12,236 nt of DNA from Sedimenticola sp. (GTDB lineage Bacteria; Pseudomonadota; Gammaproteobacteria; Chromatiales; Chromatiaceae), in NCBI GenBank assembly GCA_027041035.1, contig JALULB010000118.1:1-12236 (forward strand), written 5' to 3'. The translations under genes were made by a program, and so were the position numbers. The notes beneath the pieces are model-generated. The model did no database searches and was not told the origin of the DNA. It was given only the letters and a program-made list of their open reading frames with translations. Shown in pieces: positions 1 to 5,920 of this stretch (position 1 is its first letter; every line of letters begins with the position of its first letter).

Positions 1-285
1 GGCAACATCCACACCAACCTGCTGGTGAACCCCGACGACGAGGCGGAGATGCAACGCGCAACGGCCTGTCTGTCCGGCGTCTTCGATCTCGTCCTGCGAC
101 TCGACGGCACGTTGTCGGGCGAACACGGCATCGGCCTGGTGAAACGTGAATTCGTCGCCCGCGAGATCGATCCGGTGACCCTGGAGATGATGCGCCGGAT
201 CAAACGTCAGTTCGACCCGAACAACATCCTGAACCCGGGCAAGGGCCTGCCCACGGGTTCGGAACAACAGAGGACAACGCCTTAG
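1..285 (+). CDS. FAD-linked oxidase, C-terminal end (GlcD / D-lactate dehydrogenase family), 5' truncated by window
   Basis: The frame is open from base 1 (reading GNIHTNLLVNP) to TAG at 283-285, so only about the last 94 residues are present. The segment GTLSGEHGIGLVKREF and the ending RRIKRQFDPNNILNPGKG are the hallmark of the FAD-linked oxidase C-terminal domain found in glycolate oxidase subunit GlcD, D-lactate dehydrogenase and D-2-hydroxyglutarate dehydrogenase. The conserved GEHG carries the His of the substrate/flavin site in this family. These enzymes oxidise a 2-hydroxy acid to a 2-oxo acid and pass electrons to quinone, cytochrome or an Fe-S partner. The N-terminal FAD-binding domain lies outside the window, so the substrate cannot be assigned. 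A GTG at 25 is internal, not the start. The stop overlaps the stop of the convergent TPR gene by 4 bp, leaving no room for a separate terminator. Confidence 0.9.
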   Translation, partial: GNIHTNLLVNPDDEAEMQRATACLSGVFDLVLRLDGTLSGEHGIGLVKREFVAREIDPVTLEMMRRIKRQFDPNNILNPGKGLPTGSEQQRTTP

Positions 286-812
286 GGCGTGGCATGCATC
301 GGCATGGCTGCCGCCGACTTGCCCTTGCCCATGGACGGAGCTTCCACGCCCTGGTGCAAGGCCACGTCCGCTTTCGATGCCTGTTCGATGACCTTCTGAC
401 GGGCATCGATGTACTCGGCCAGCTTGCTCGCGTTCTTCATCGACGGGTCGAGTTGCAACGCCTGATTCGCCATCGCGTGCGCCATCGCGAACTCACTCTG
501 ATGCAGATAGCTGATCGCCATCGCGACGAAGTACTTCGGATTCTCCGGATCGTTGATGATCGCCTGCTGATAAGCGTTCGCCGCATCCTCCGCCTTGTGT
601 TGCGTCAGGTAGAACGCGCCGAGTTTCGACCACGCCTTGGCTGAATCCGGCGCAAGCTCGGTAGCCTTCAGAAACGCCTGCTCGGCCTTGTCGAACTGTT
701 TTTCGGCAAAGAAGTGGGCGCCTTGTTGCATATAGCCAGCAGCATCCTCGGCCGCGCCGGCCGATGCCGCGAGCGACAATAATACGGCCAGCAAGATCAT
801 TCTAAACGTCAT
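282..812 (-). CDS. Exported three-TPR repeat protein, last gene of the nap-side cluster
   Basis: This is a 176-residue protein. Residues 1-21 form a Sec signal peptide (MTFRMILLAVLLSLAASAGA, cleavage near AGA-A/ED), so it acts in the periplasm or at the outer face. Three tetratricopeptide repeats follow at about residues 24-57, 58-91 and 92-125, each with the A/G-x3-Y/F, A-x3-A and closing P pattern (ELAPDS, INDPEN, QLDPSM). A further helix (about 126-155) and a low-complexity Ala/Met/Lys tail complete it. TPRs bind other proteins, and I see no catalytic motif. The start is supported by GGAG six to seven bases before ATG. It lies downstream of napB in the same direction but is separated by a palindromic element and a stem-loop, so co-transcription is uncertain. 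A role in assembling or docking the multiheme/Nap proteins is only a guess from position. It could equally be an unrelated TPR scaffold. Confidence 0.85.
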   Translation of the reverse strand: MTFRMILLAVLLSLAASAGAAEDAAGYMQQGAHFFAEKQFDKAEQAFLKATELAPDSAKAWSKLGAFYLTQHKAEDAANAYQQAIINDPENPKYFVAMAISYLHQSEFAMAHAMANQALQLDPSMKNASKLAEYIDARQKVIEQASKADVALHQGVEAPSMGKGKSAAAMPMHATP

Positions 813-836
813 TCTTTTCTCCTGTAAATCTGTTGA

Positions 837-862
837 CGGGCGAATCGAAAACGATCCGCCCG
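837..862 (-). other. Stem-loop between the MITE-like element and the TPR gene
   Basis: Arms 837-847 and 852-862 form an 11-bp stem around a 4-base loop. Read on the minus strand, the one imperfect position is a G-U wobble, while on the plus strand it is an A-C mismatch. The structure therefore suits minus-strand RNA, the direction of napB and the TPR gene. No U-tract follows it, so it is not a classical intrinsic terminator. It could protect a 3' end, slow polymerase or form part of the TPR gene's leader, as it sits about 15 bases before that gene's Shine-Dalgarno. Confidence 0.45.
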
Positions 863-870
863 CGTCGGTC

Positions 871-890
871 CCTAGGAGGCTGTCGGGTTT
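871..890 (+). repeat. Left terminal inverted repeat of the MITE-like element
   Basis: This 20-base arm is the exact reverse complement of 1020-1039. It begins with the palindrome CCTAGG. Confidence 0.9.
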
Positions 891-1019
891 AACGCTGATC
901 TACTGCGGAAAAGCCCTTTTGGCCCGTTTTCCCGTTCACTTTCGTTAAATAGAATGACTATTCGCCTCAAGTGAACGAAAAAACGGACTCAAAATGGCTT
1001 TCCCTCGCTACGATCGGTC

Positions 1020-1039
1020 AAACCCGACAGCCTCCTAGG
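1020..1039 (-). repeat. Right terminal inverted repeat of the MITE-like element
   Basis: This 20-base arm is the exact reverse complement of 871-890. Its last base touches the napB stop codon (1040-1042, TAG on the minus strand). Confidence 0.9.
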
Positions 1040-1480
1040 CTACTTCCATTCGGGATTGAAGCGGTTGTCCACCAACGGTGGCTTGTTCATCTGCGGCGCA
1101 TGACATTGCGTGCAGAAGTAGTAGCGCGTGGAGACATAACCGGTACGCTCCCCCTTGCGATTGACATAATGGTTCTTGCCGATCGGGGTCGCCTTGATAT
1201 CACCAGCCTCGAGATCGCTGTGGCAACCCAGGCACTGGTTCTTCTTCAAGCTGATGCGCGCTTGATCCACGCGGTGCGGAATCAGCGGCGGCGCATGCTT
1301 GTAGGAACGCGGATAGACCTTGTCCGGCAGGATGACGCGCGCCTGTGCCGGGCGCACGGATATCTTCTCCACCGGTCGATAACCTCGCAACGAACTGGCG
1401 CCATCGACCGCAATGGCGTCGAGCGCGAATACCGCGAGAAGCAAGCCAAGCGCTGCGAATATTCCTGACTGTTTCATCAT
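1040..1480 (-). CDS. napB: NapB, diheme cytochrome c subunit of periplasmic nitrate reductase
   Basis: This is a 146-residue electron-transfer subunit that passes electrons to NapA in the periplasm. It has a Sec signal peptide (residues 1 to about 24, hydrophobic GIFAALGLLLAVFAL). Two c-type heme sites are present, CLGCH at 83-87 and CTQCH at 123-127. The NapB hallmark YKHAPPLIPH (60-69) and the NHY segment (103-105) supply candidate distal His ligands. Length and layout fit the family. The start is one of two adjacent ATGs (1480 or 1477), with GGAGG five or eight bases upstream. The gene begins 12 bp after the napA stop, which indicates an operon and probably coupled expression. The stop codon is immediately followed by the 169-bp palindromic element, which must have been inserted at, or has become, the 3' end of this transcript. 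The identification is firm. Confidence 0.96.
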   Translation of the reverse strand: MMKQSGIFAALGLLLAVFALDAIAVDGASSLRGYRPVEKISVRPAQARVILPDKVYPRSYKHAPPLIPHRVDQARISLKKNQCLGCHSDLEAGDIKATPIGKNHYVNRKGERTGYVSTRYYFCTQCHAPQMNKPPLVDNRFNPEWK

Positions 1481-1492
1481 TCTGTCCTCCCG

Positions 1493-4042
1493 TTAAGCCT
1501 TGACGACCCGCACCGGGGTCTTTTTGTAATCCGTCTCTTTCGACAACGGATCGGTCGCATCCAGGATCAGCTTGTTCACAAGCCTGCTGGCATCGAACCA
1601 GGGAATGAAGATCAAACCTTCCGGAGGCAGATTCCGCCCGCGCGTCTCTACCCGCGCGATGATCTCGCCGCGTGGACTCTGCACCTTGGCCAGGGAACCC
1701 CGCCGCATGCGACGTTTCGATGCATCGCGAGGATGCATGAAGATCACCGCGTCCGGCACGGCGCGATACAGCTCCGGCACACGCCGCGTCATCGATCCGG
1801 AATGCCAGTGTTCCAGCACGCGCCCGGTACACATCCACAGGTCGTATTTGTCGTTCGGCACCTCGGGAGGCGGCTCGTAGGGCGCGGTGATGATATTCGC
1901 CCGGCCATCCTTACGGCCATAGAAACGTATGCCATCGGGGGCATCCTCCGGTACATGCGGATCGTAACCCGCGCGGAAGCGCCACAGGGTTTCCTTGCCG
2001 TCGATCACCGGCCAGCGGATACCGCGCGCCTTGTGGTAGGCCTGAAACGGGGCTTGCTCATGGCCTCGCTTCGGTCCCTCGAACTGGAAGCGACGATATT
2101 CCTCGAACAGGCCCTTCTGCACATAGTAGCCGAAATGTTCGGATTCGTGGTTTCCATACTGGTTACCCGCCTCGTCATGCACGCCCTCGAACTCGAACTT
2201 GTCGACTTGGCCATTCTTGAACAGCACGTCATACAGCGTCTTGCCACGGTATTCCGGCTTCTTCGCCAGCAGACTCTCCGGCCAGACCTCTTCGGTCTTG
2301 AAGCGTTTCGAGAATTCCATGATCTGCCAGACATCCGATTTCGCCTGTCCCGGCGCGCGCGTCTGCTCGCGCCAGAACTGGGTGCGTCGCTCGGCATTGC
2401 CGTAGGCGCCCTCTTTCTCCACCCACATCGCGGTCGGCAGGATCAGGTCCGCCGAGGTCGCGGTGACTGTTGGATAGGGATCAGATACAACGATAAAGTT
2501 CTTCGGGTTGCGATAAGCGGGATATACTTCGTGATCAATATTCGCCGCTGCCTGCATGTTGTTGTTGCACATCACCCAGTAGGCGTTCAGCTTGCCATCC
2601 TTCAACATGCGGTTTTGCAAGACCGCGTGGTAGCCCTTCTTGCCCGGAATCGTACCTTCGGGCAGTTTCCAGATCTTCTCGGCAAAATCACGATGCGGCT
2701 TTTTGAACACCACGTAGTCGGCTGGGAGACGATGAGAGAAGGTGCCTACCTCGCGCGCGGTGCCACAGGCCGAAGGCTGCCCGGTCAGCGAGAACGGGCC
2801 GTTGCCCGGCTCGGAGATCTTGCCCATCAGCAGATGCACGTTATAGATCAGCCCGTTGACCCACACGCCGCGGGTATGTTGATTGAAGCCCATGGTCCAG
2901 TACGAGGTGATCTTCTTGTCCGGATCGGCATACAGCTTGGCGAGGCGTACCAGGCGCTCGCTGGGCACGCCGGAAAGTTCACTGACGTACTCCAGGGTGT
3001 AAGGCTTCAGCGACTTGGCATACTCCTCGAAGCTGATCTTGCTCAGCTTGCCCTTGCCGGCGTTACGCGCCTTCCTCTCGCGCCGGTCGGTCGGGCGCAG
3101 ACCGTAGCCGATATCGGTCGGCGTCTTGTTGAAATTGACGTGCTTGCCGATGAAATCCTCGTTGTACAGCTTGTTTTCGACGATATAGTTGGCGATATAG
3201 TTCAGGATAGCCAGATCGGTCTGCGGCGTAAACACCAGTGAGTTGTCGGCCAGCTCGAAGCAGCGATTCTCGTAGGTGGACAGTACATGCACCTCGCAGC
3301 CTTTGTGGGTCAGGCGCCGGTCGGTCAGGCGCGACCACAGGATCGGGTGCATCTCGGCCATGTTGGAGCCCCACAAGACGAAGGCGTCGGCATGCTCCAG
3401 GTCGTCGTAGCAGCCCATTGGCTCGTCGATTCCGAAGGCCCGGATGAAACCACCGACGGCGGAGGCCATGCAATGGCGTGCATTCGGGTCGATGTTGTTC
3501 GAGCGGAACCCCGCCTTGTACAGCTTGGAAGCGGCATAACCGTCCCAGATCGCCCACTGACCGGAACCGAACATGCCGACCCGAGAGGTCATCTTGTCGA
3601 CCGACTTGTGGCGGTTCTCCCGCATGCTCTGCTTGATCGCGGCCTTCCATTTCTCCGCCATGATATCGAAAGCCTCATCCCAGCTGATAGGTTCGAAATC
3701 ACCTTCCTTGTCGAACTTGCCGTCCTTCTTGCGCAGTAATGGTTGGGTCAGGCGATCCTGCGCGTAGAGTATCTTCGACAGGAAATAGCCCTTGATGCAG
3801 TTCAGTCCACGGTTCACCGGTGCATCCGGGTCACCCTGTGTACCGATGACCCGGCCATTGCGGGTACCCACCAGGACACTGCAACCGGTACCGCAGAAGC
3901 GGCATGGCGCCTTGTCCCAGCGGATGTCCTTGTCGTCTATGTCATCCGCCTTCACCAGTGTGACAGGCAGGCTGACGCCAGCAGCGCTCGCGGTAGCCGC
4001 GGCCGCGCTCTGTTTCATAAAGCTTCTTCTTGTAATGCTCAT
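1493..4042 (-). CDS. napA: NapA, catalytic molybdoprotein of periplasmic nitrate reductase
   Basis: This 849-residue enzyme reduces nitrate to nitrite in the periplasm with electrons from NapB. A twin-arginine signal (TRRSFMK, residues 4-10, then an Ala-rich stretch) shows Tat export of the folded cofactor-loaded protein. The N-terminal [4Fe-4S] ligands are C47, C50, C54 and C82. K84, just after the last Cys, matches the conserved Lys thought to relay electrons from cluster to pterin. The molybdenum-ligating Cys is C191 in [12 protein letters not shown]. Other bis-MGD segments are visible, for example [38 protein letters not shown] and the C-terminal [18 protein letters not shown]. The length is usual for proteobacterial NapA. 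The start has a strong GGAGG eight bases upstream. No napD chaperone or napC/F/G/H gene is in this window, so Tat-signal proofreading and quinol oxidation need genes elsewhere. It lies downstream of an octaheme cytochrome gene, past a terminator. Confidence 0.98.
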   Translation of the reverse strand: MSITRRSFMKQSAAAATASAAGVSLPVTLVKADDIDDKDIRWDKAPCRFCGTGCSVLVGTRNGRVIGTQGDPDAPVNRGLNCIKGYFLSKILYAQDRLTQPLLRKKDGKFDKEGDFEPISWDEAFDIMAEKWKAAIKQSMRENRHKSVDKMTSRVGMFGSGQWAIWDGYAASKLYKAGFRSNNIDPNARHCMASAVGGFIRAFGIDEPMGCYDDLEHADAFVLWGSNMAEMHPILWSRLTDRRLTHKGCEVHVLSTYENRCFELADNSLVFTPQTDLAILNYIANYIVENKLYNEDFIGKHVNFNKTPTDIGYGLRPTDRRERKARNAGKGKLSKISFEEYAKSLKPYTLEYVSELSGVPSERLVRLAKLYADPDKKITSYWTMGFNQHTRGVWVNGLIYNVHLLMGKISEPGNGPFSLTGQPSACGTAREVGTFSHRLPADYVVFKKPHRDFAEKIWKLPEGTIPGKKGYHAVLQNRMLKDGKLNAYWVMCNNNMQAAANIDHEVYPAYRNPKNFIVVSDPYPTVTATSADLILPTAMWVEKEGAYGNAERRTQFWREQTRAPGQAKSDVWQIMEFSKRFKTEEVWPESLLAKKPEYRGKTLYDVLFKNGQVDKFEFEGVHDEAGNQYGNHESEHFGYYVQKGLFEEYRRFQFEGPKRGHEQAPFQAYHKARGIRWPVIDGKETLWRFRAGYDPHVPEDAPDGIRFYGRKDGRANIITAPYEPPPEVPNDKYDLWMCTGRVLEHWHSGSMTRRVPELYRAVPDAVIFMHPRDASKRRMRRGSLAKVQSPRGEIIARVETRGRNLPPEGLIFIPWFDASRLVNKLILDATDPLSKETDYKKTPVRVVKA

Positions 4043-4067
4043 GGATTAATCCTCCAGCCCAGGGGAT

Positions 4068-4090
4068 ATCCAGTGTGCTAGGCACTGGAT
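4068..4090 (-). promoter_or_regulatory. Inverted repeat in the napA leader
   Basis: Perfect 8-bp arms ATCCAGTG (4068-4075) and CACTGGAT (4083-4090) flank a 7-base spacer. The dyad sits between the upstream terminator and the napA Shine-Dalgarno. It could be an RNA hairpin in the leader or a binding site for a dimeric regulator. The sequence matches no operator that I recognise. Confidence 0.5.
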
Positions 4091-4099
4091 TCCGGAACT

Positions 4100-4133
4100 A
4101 AAAAAGCCCTCTCCGGCGGACGCCGGCGAGGGC
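4100..4133 (-). terminator. Rho-independent terminator after the octaheme cytochrome gene
   Basis: On the minus strand a GC-rich stem (arms 4121-4133 and 4106-4118, 13 positions with one G-A mismatch, loop about two to three bases) is followed by six T's (4105-4100). It lies 33 bases after the octaheme gene's stop and 57 bases before napA. It should end most octaheme-gene transcripts, leaving napAB to read-through or its own promoter. The dyad TTGAACGTTCAA (4136-4147) lies just upstream of the stem. Confidence 0.85.
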
Positions 4134-4166
4134 CGTTGAACGTTCAATGACAGAACGCCAAGCCTA

Positions 4167-5615
4167 TCACTTGCTATAGCGCGCCCTGAACTCGGCTGCG
4201 GCCTTCTTGCGCGCGGCCTTTTCCTTCGGATCCATCTTGTCGTTGAACCAGCGGTGATCCTTGGTATCCAGCACCTGGGCGATCTTTTTCTTCAGTGCCC
4301 TGGCGGCTTTACGCTGCTTGCTCTTCTTCGAGTGCATGCCCTTGTCGATCAGCTCTTCCAACTCGGGAATCATCTTCAGATAGAAGTTCTCGGCAACCTC
4401 GAAGAGTCCGTTCCAATGCACGTAATCAGGCGCCATCATCGATGCGCCATGACGTGCGCGACGGCCTTCGTGATGCCAGATCTTGAACCAGGTCCAATCC
4501 AGCTTGTTGCTGAACTTGGCCGGACGCAACAGCGGCTTGGCCATCTTGTACAACGCCAGACCCGGCGCGGCAAACTTCTTGTTGTACAGCTCGACCAGCG
4601 AGTCGTACTGGAAGTAGAAGTTTTCGACAAAGTTGTCTTCGTGACAAGCGGTGCAGACATCCTGCATGTTGTCGCGACGCTCTTCCCAGTTCACGTTCGC
4701 GCTTTCCAGGCCCATCTTGGCATCGGCCTTCTCCGGACGTATGGACATTACCGGACGGTTGTTCCAACTGATACGCAGGCCAACGTTATGCGTGACCGGT
4801 TGGTCACGCGTTTCACCCATGTGGCAGGTCGAGCAGGTCGGACCCAGATTGAAATCCTCGCCCGGTATCCACTTCGGGTTGTCCAGGTTCATGTCCGCTT
4901 CATGGGTGAAGAATGCGATACCGTGCTTGGACTCCTCATAGATCTCCTTCTGTGGATGATCCGGACCAAGATGGCATTTACCGCAGGTATTCGGATGACG
5001 CGCCTGAGCAACCGAGAACTCATGTCGCTGATGACACGCGGTACAAGCACCTTCGGAACCGTCGGGATTGATACGCCCAATACCTGTGTTCGGCCAGGTG
5101 GCTGGATCGAGCAGACCGTCTTCCAGCACCTTGACCTGGGAGCCGTGACAAGCCCAGCAGCCATTCACGGCCGTCGCCGAGTTTCCCTCGGGGAAGGCAT
5201 CGGTGATCATGTCGCGGTTACCTTCCACGACCTCGGCCAGCAGGTTATCCAGGGAACCCAGGATACGCCCGGCCTTGGCGTGATGGGATGCCTCGGCTTC
5301 CTTCACCTCGCGTTCATGGCAGTTCTGACAGTCGCGCGGAGAGACGATGGTCGAGATCAGTTTCTTGACCTTTTTGTCGTCATGGATGTAGGCGTCCTTG
5401 TCGCCTTCATTCGCGGCATGGCATTCGTAGCAGCCCACGTTCGCCCGGTAATGCTTGCTCGCGCCCCATTGCTGGACAATGCCCGGACTGTGTTTCTTAT
5501 GGCAGGTAACGCACTGCTTCGTGGTATCCGACATGCTCGGTGGCGGTTCCTTCACGGACGCCATGGAGACACTATATGCCAGCAACAGGCTGACGCAGAG
5601 AATAAAGCTCCGCAT
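4167..5615 (-). CDS. haoA: Octaheme cytochrome c of the hydroxylamine oxidoreductase family, probably reductive (epsilon-Hao-like)
   Basis: This 482-residue periplasmic protein has a Sec signal peptide (residues 1 to about 20) and eight CXXCH sites at 35, 62, 96, 153, 191, 211, 261 and 321. The order and the flanking motifs CTACHQRHEFS, CGKCHLGPDH, SKHG, TCSTCHMG and THN match HAO. By alignment from memory, heme 4 (CWACH, 153-157) is the catalytic heme, and D219-H220 corresponds to the Asp-His active-site pair of Nitrosomonas HAO. The region after heme 8 reads ARHGASMMAPDYVHW and EVAENFY, followed by a Lys-rich tail (residues 413-479) without tyrosine. The Tyr that cross-links P460 in nitrifiers is therefore apparently missing. 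Such members are thought to reduce nitrite to hydroxylamine or ammonium rather than oxidise hydroxylamine. There is no haoB, c554 or cM552 gene beside it. The start has GGAGG six bases upstream. An FNR-type box lies about 119 bp upstream of the start codon. Confidence 0.9.
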   Translation of the reverse strand: MRSFILCVSLLLAYSVSMASVKEPPPSMSDTTKQCVTCHKKHSPGIVQQWGASKHYRANVGCYECHAANEGDKDAYIHDDKKVKKLISTIVSPRDCQNCHEREVKEAEASHHAKAGRILGSLDNLLAEVVEGNRDMITDAFPEGNSATAVNGCWACHGSQVKVLEDGLLDPATWPNTGIGRINPDGSEGACTACHQRHEFSVAQARHPNTCGKCHLGPDHPQKEIYEESKHGIAFFTHEADMNLDNPKWIPGEDFNLGPTCSTCHMGETRDQPVTHNVGLRISWNNRPVMSIRPEKADAKMGLESANVNWEERRDNMQDVCTACHEDNFVENFYFQYDSLVELYNKKFAAPGLALYKMAKPLLRPAKFSNKLDWTWFKIWHHEGRRARHGASMMAPDYVHWNGLFEVAENFYLKMIPELEELIDKGMHSKKSKQRKAARALKKKIAQVLDTKDHRWFNDKMDPKEKAARKKAAAEFRARYSK

Positions 5616-5671
5616 GGTATTCCTCCTCTCGGTGTTTATCTGTTATCGGTACGGGTACTGCACTTTTACGG

Positions 5672-5687
5672 CCCGGCATCAGCCGGG
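5672..5687 (-). other. Hairpin in the presumed 5' leader of the octaheme gene
   Basis: A 6-bp GC stem (CCCGGC at 5672-5677, GCCGGG at 5682-5687) closes a 4-base loop. It lies between the predicted transcription start (near 5698) and the Shine-Dalgarno. It is not followed by a U-tract, so it is a leader structure rather than a terminator. Its role is unknown. Confidence 0.4.
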
Positions 5688-5704
5688 ACCGCCCCACCCA
5701 GGGG

Positions 5705-5710
5705 AGTAAA
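5705..5710 (-). promoter_or_regulatory. Candidate -10 element for the octaheme gene
   Basis: Read on the minus strand this is TTTACT, a 4/6 match to TATAAT. It starts 23 bases beyond the FNR box at 5734-5747, close to the roughly 22 bases expected of a class II FNR-activated promoter, with the box near -41.5. Transcription would start near 5698, giving a leader of about 83 bases. Confidence 0.45.
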
Positions 5711-5733
5711 CAGTTAACCCCCATGGGCAAACC

Positions 5734-5747
5734 TTGATCTAGATCAA
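5734..5747. promoter_or_regulatory. Perfect FNR/ANR box between the divergent genes
   Basis: The sequence TTGATCTAGATCAA is an exact match to the FNR consensus TTGAT-N4-ATCAA and is fully palindromic. FNR-type regulators carry an oxygen-sensitive [4Fe-4S] cluster and activate genes when oxygen is absent. The position relative to the candidate -10 at 5705-5710 suits activation of the octaheme gene. Because the box is symmetric, it could also act on the divergent beta-barrel gene, for which GATTAA (5766-5771) is a loosely placed candidate -10. The 305-bp gap 5616-5920 otherwise holds only the sites listed separately and no gene. Confidence 0.85.
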
Positions 5748-5805
5748 CTTCCGTCCTTTGAGAGGGATTAAAGCGCAAAAATCGGACAACATCAGGAAGC
5801 ACTGA

Positions 5806-5819
5806 TTAATCTAAATCAA
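5806..5819. promoter_or_regulatory. Second FNR-like site
   Basis: TTAATCTAAATCAA keeps the right half-site and has one mismatch in the left. Its centre is 72 bp from the centre of the perfect box, close to seven helical turns. It would place a second dimer near -113 of the octaheme promoter, or upstream of the beta-barrel gene, where CATAAG (5836-5841) is a weak candidate -10. Confidence 0.5.
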
Positions 5820-5847
5820 ATGTTATGCGGACAATCATAAGCGAGTG

Positions 5848-5863
5848 TCAGGGTAAACCCTGA
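5848..5863. promoter_or_regulatory. 16-bp palindrome upstream of the beta-barrel gene
   Basis: TCAGGGT and ACCCTGA form perfect 7-bp arms with a 2-base centre, 57 bp before the start codon at 5921. It may be an operator for a dimeric regulator. The arms are too close together to make a good RNA hairpin. I do not recognise the motif. Confidence 0.4.
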
Positions 5864-5920
5864 GAATTGATCGAGACGCCCATCCTTGCCGTTTTCCACC
5901 TGCTTCCGCTACCATGACTC

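Larger units (their letters stand above)
871..1039. mobile_element. MITE-like palindromic element with perfect 20-bp terminal inverted repeats
   Basis: The element is 169 bp. Its ends are perfect 20-bp inverted repeats at 871-890 (CCTAGGAGGCTGTCGGGTTT) and 1020-1039, and the match stops exactly there (flanking bases c870 and c1040 do not pair). Similarity between the arms continues inward with small gaps: GATC..GCG, AAAGCC, CCGTTTT and CGTTCACTT recur on both sides. The core has a 9-bp pair (933-941 with 969-977) around a 5-bp hairpin AATAG/CTATT (948-952, 958-962). The whole unit could fold into one long hairpin on either strand. It has no coding capacity. CTAG lies just inside each end (872-875, 1035-1038) and may be a 4-bp target duplication of the YTAR type known for IS5-subgroup elements. 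That attribution is tentative. It directly abuts the napB stop codon. Confidence 0.75.

Noticed and set aside
971..1468. Plus-strand open frame from within the MITE-like element across napB
   Set aside because: It is antisense to napB with no supporting start signal or homology. It would also require the palindrome to be coding.
1733..3241. 502-codon plus-strand open frame opposite napA
   Set aside because: It is antisense to well-conserved NapA sequence and its own product shows no recognisable motif.
4167..5615. Interpretation as a nitrifier-type hydroxylamine oxidase
   Set aside because: There are no amo, haoB, c554 or cM552 genes nearby, the cross-link tyrosine is apparently missing, and the gene lies beside nitrate reductase under an FNR-type box.
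4254..5717. 487-codon plus-strand open frame opposite the octaheme gene
   Set aside because: It is the antisense shadow of a gene with eight heme motifs. Its translation has no domain, signal peptide or plausible composition, and the GC-rich codon pattern explains its length.
5867..5877. TTGATCGAGAC as a third FNR site
   Set aside because: Only one half-site matches. The other half is unrelated.
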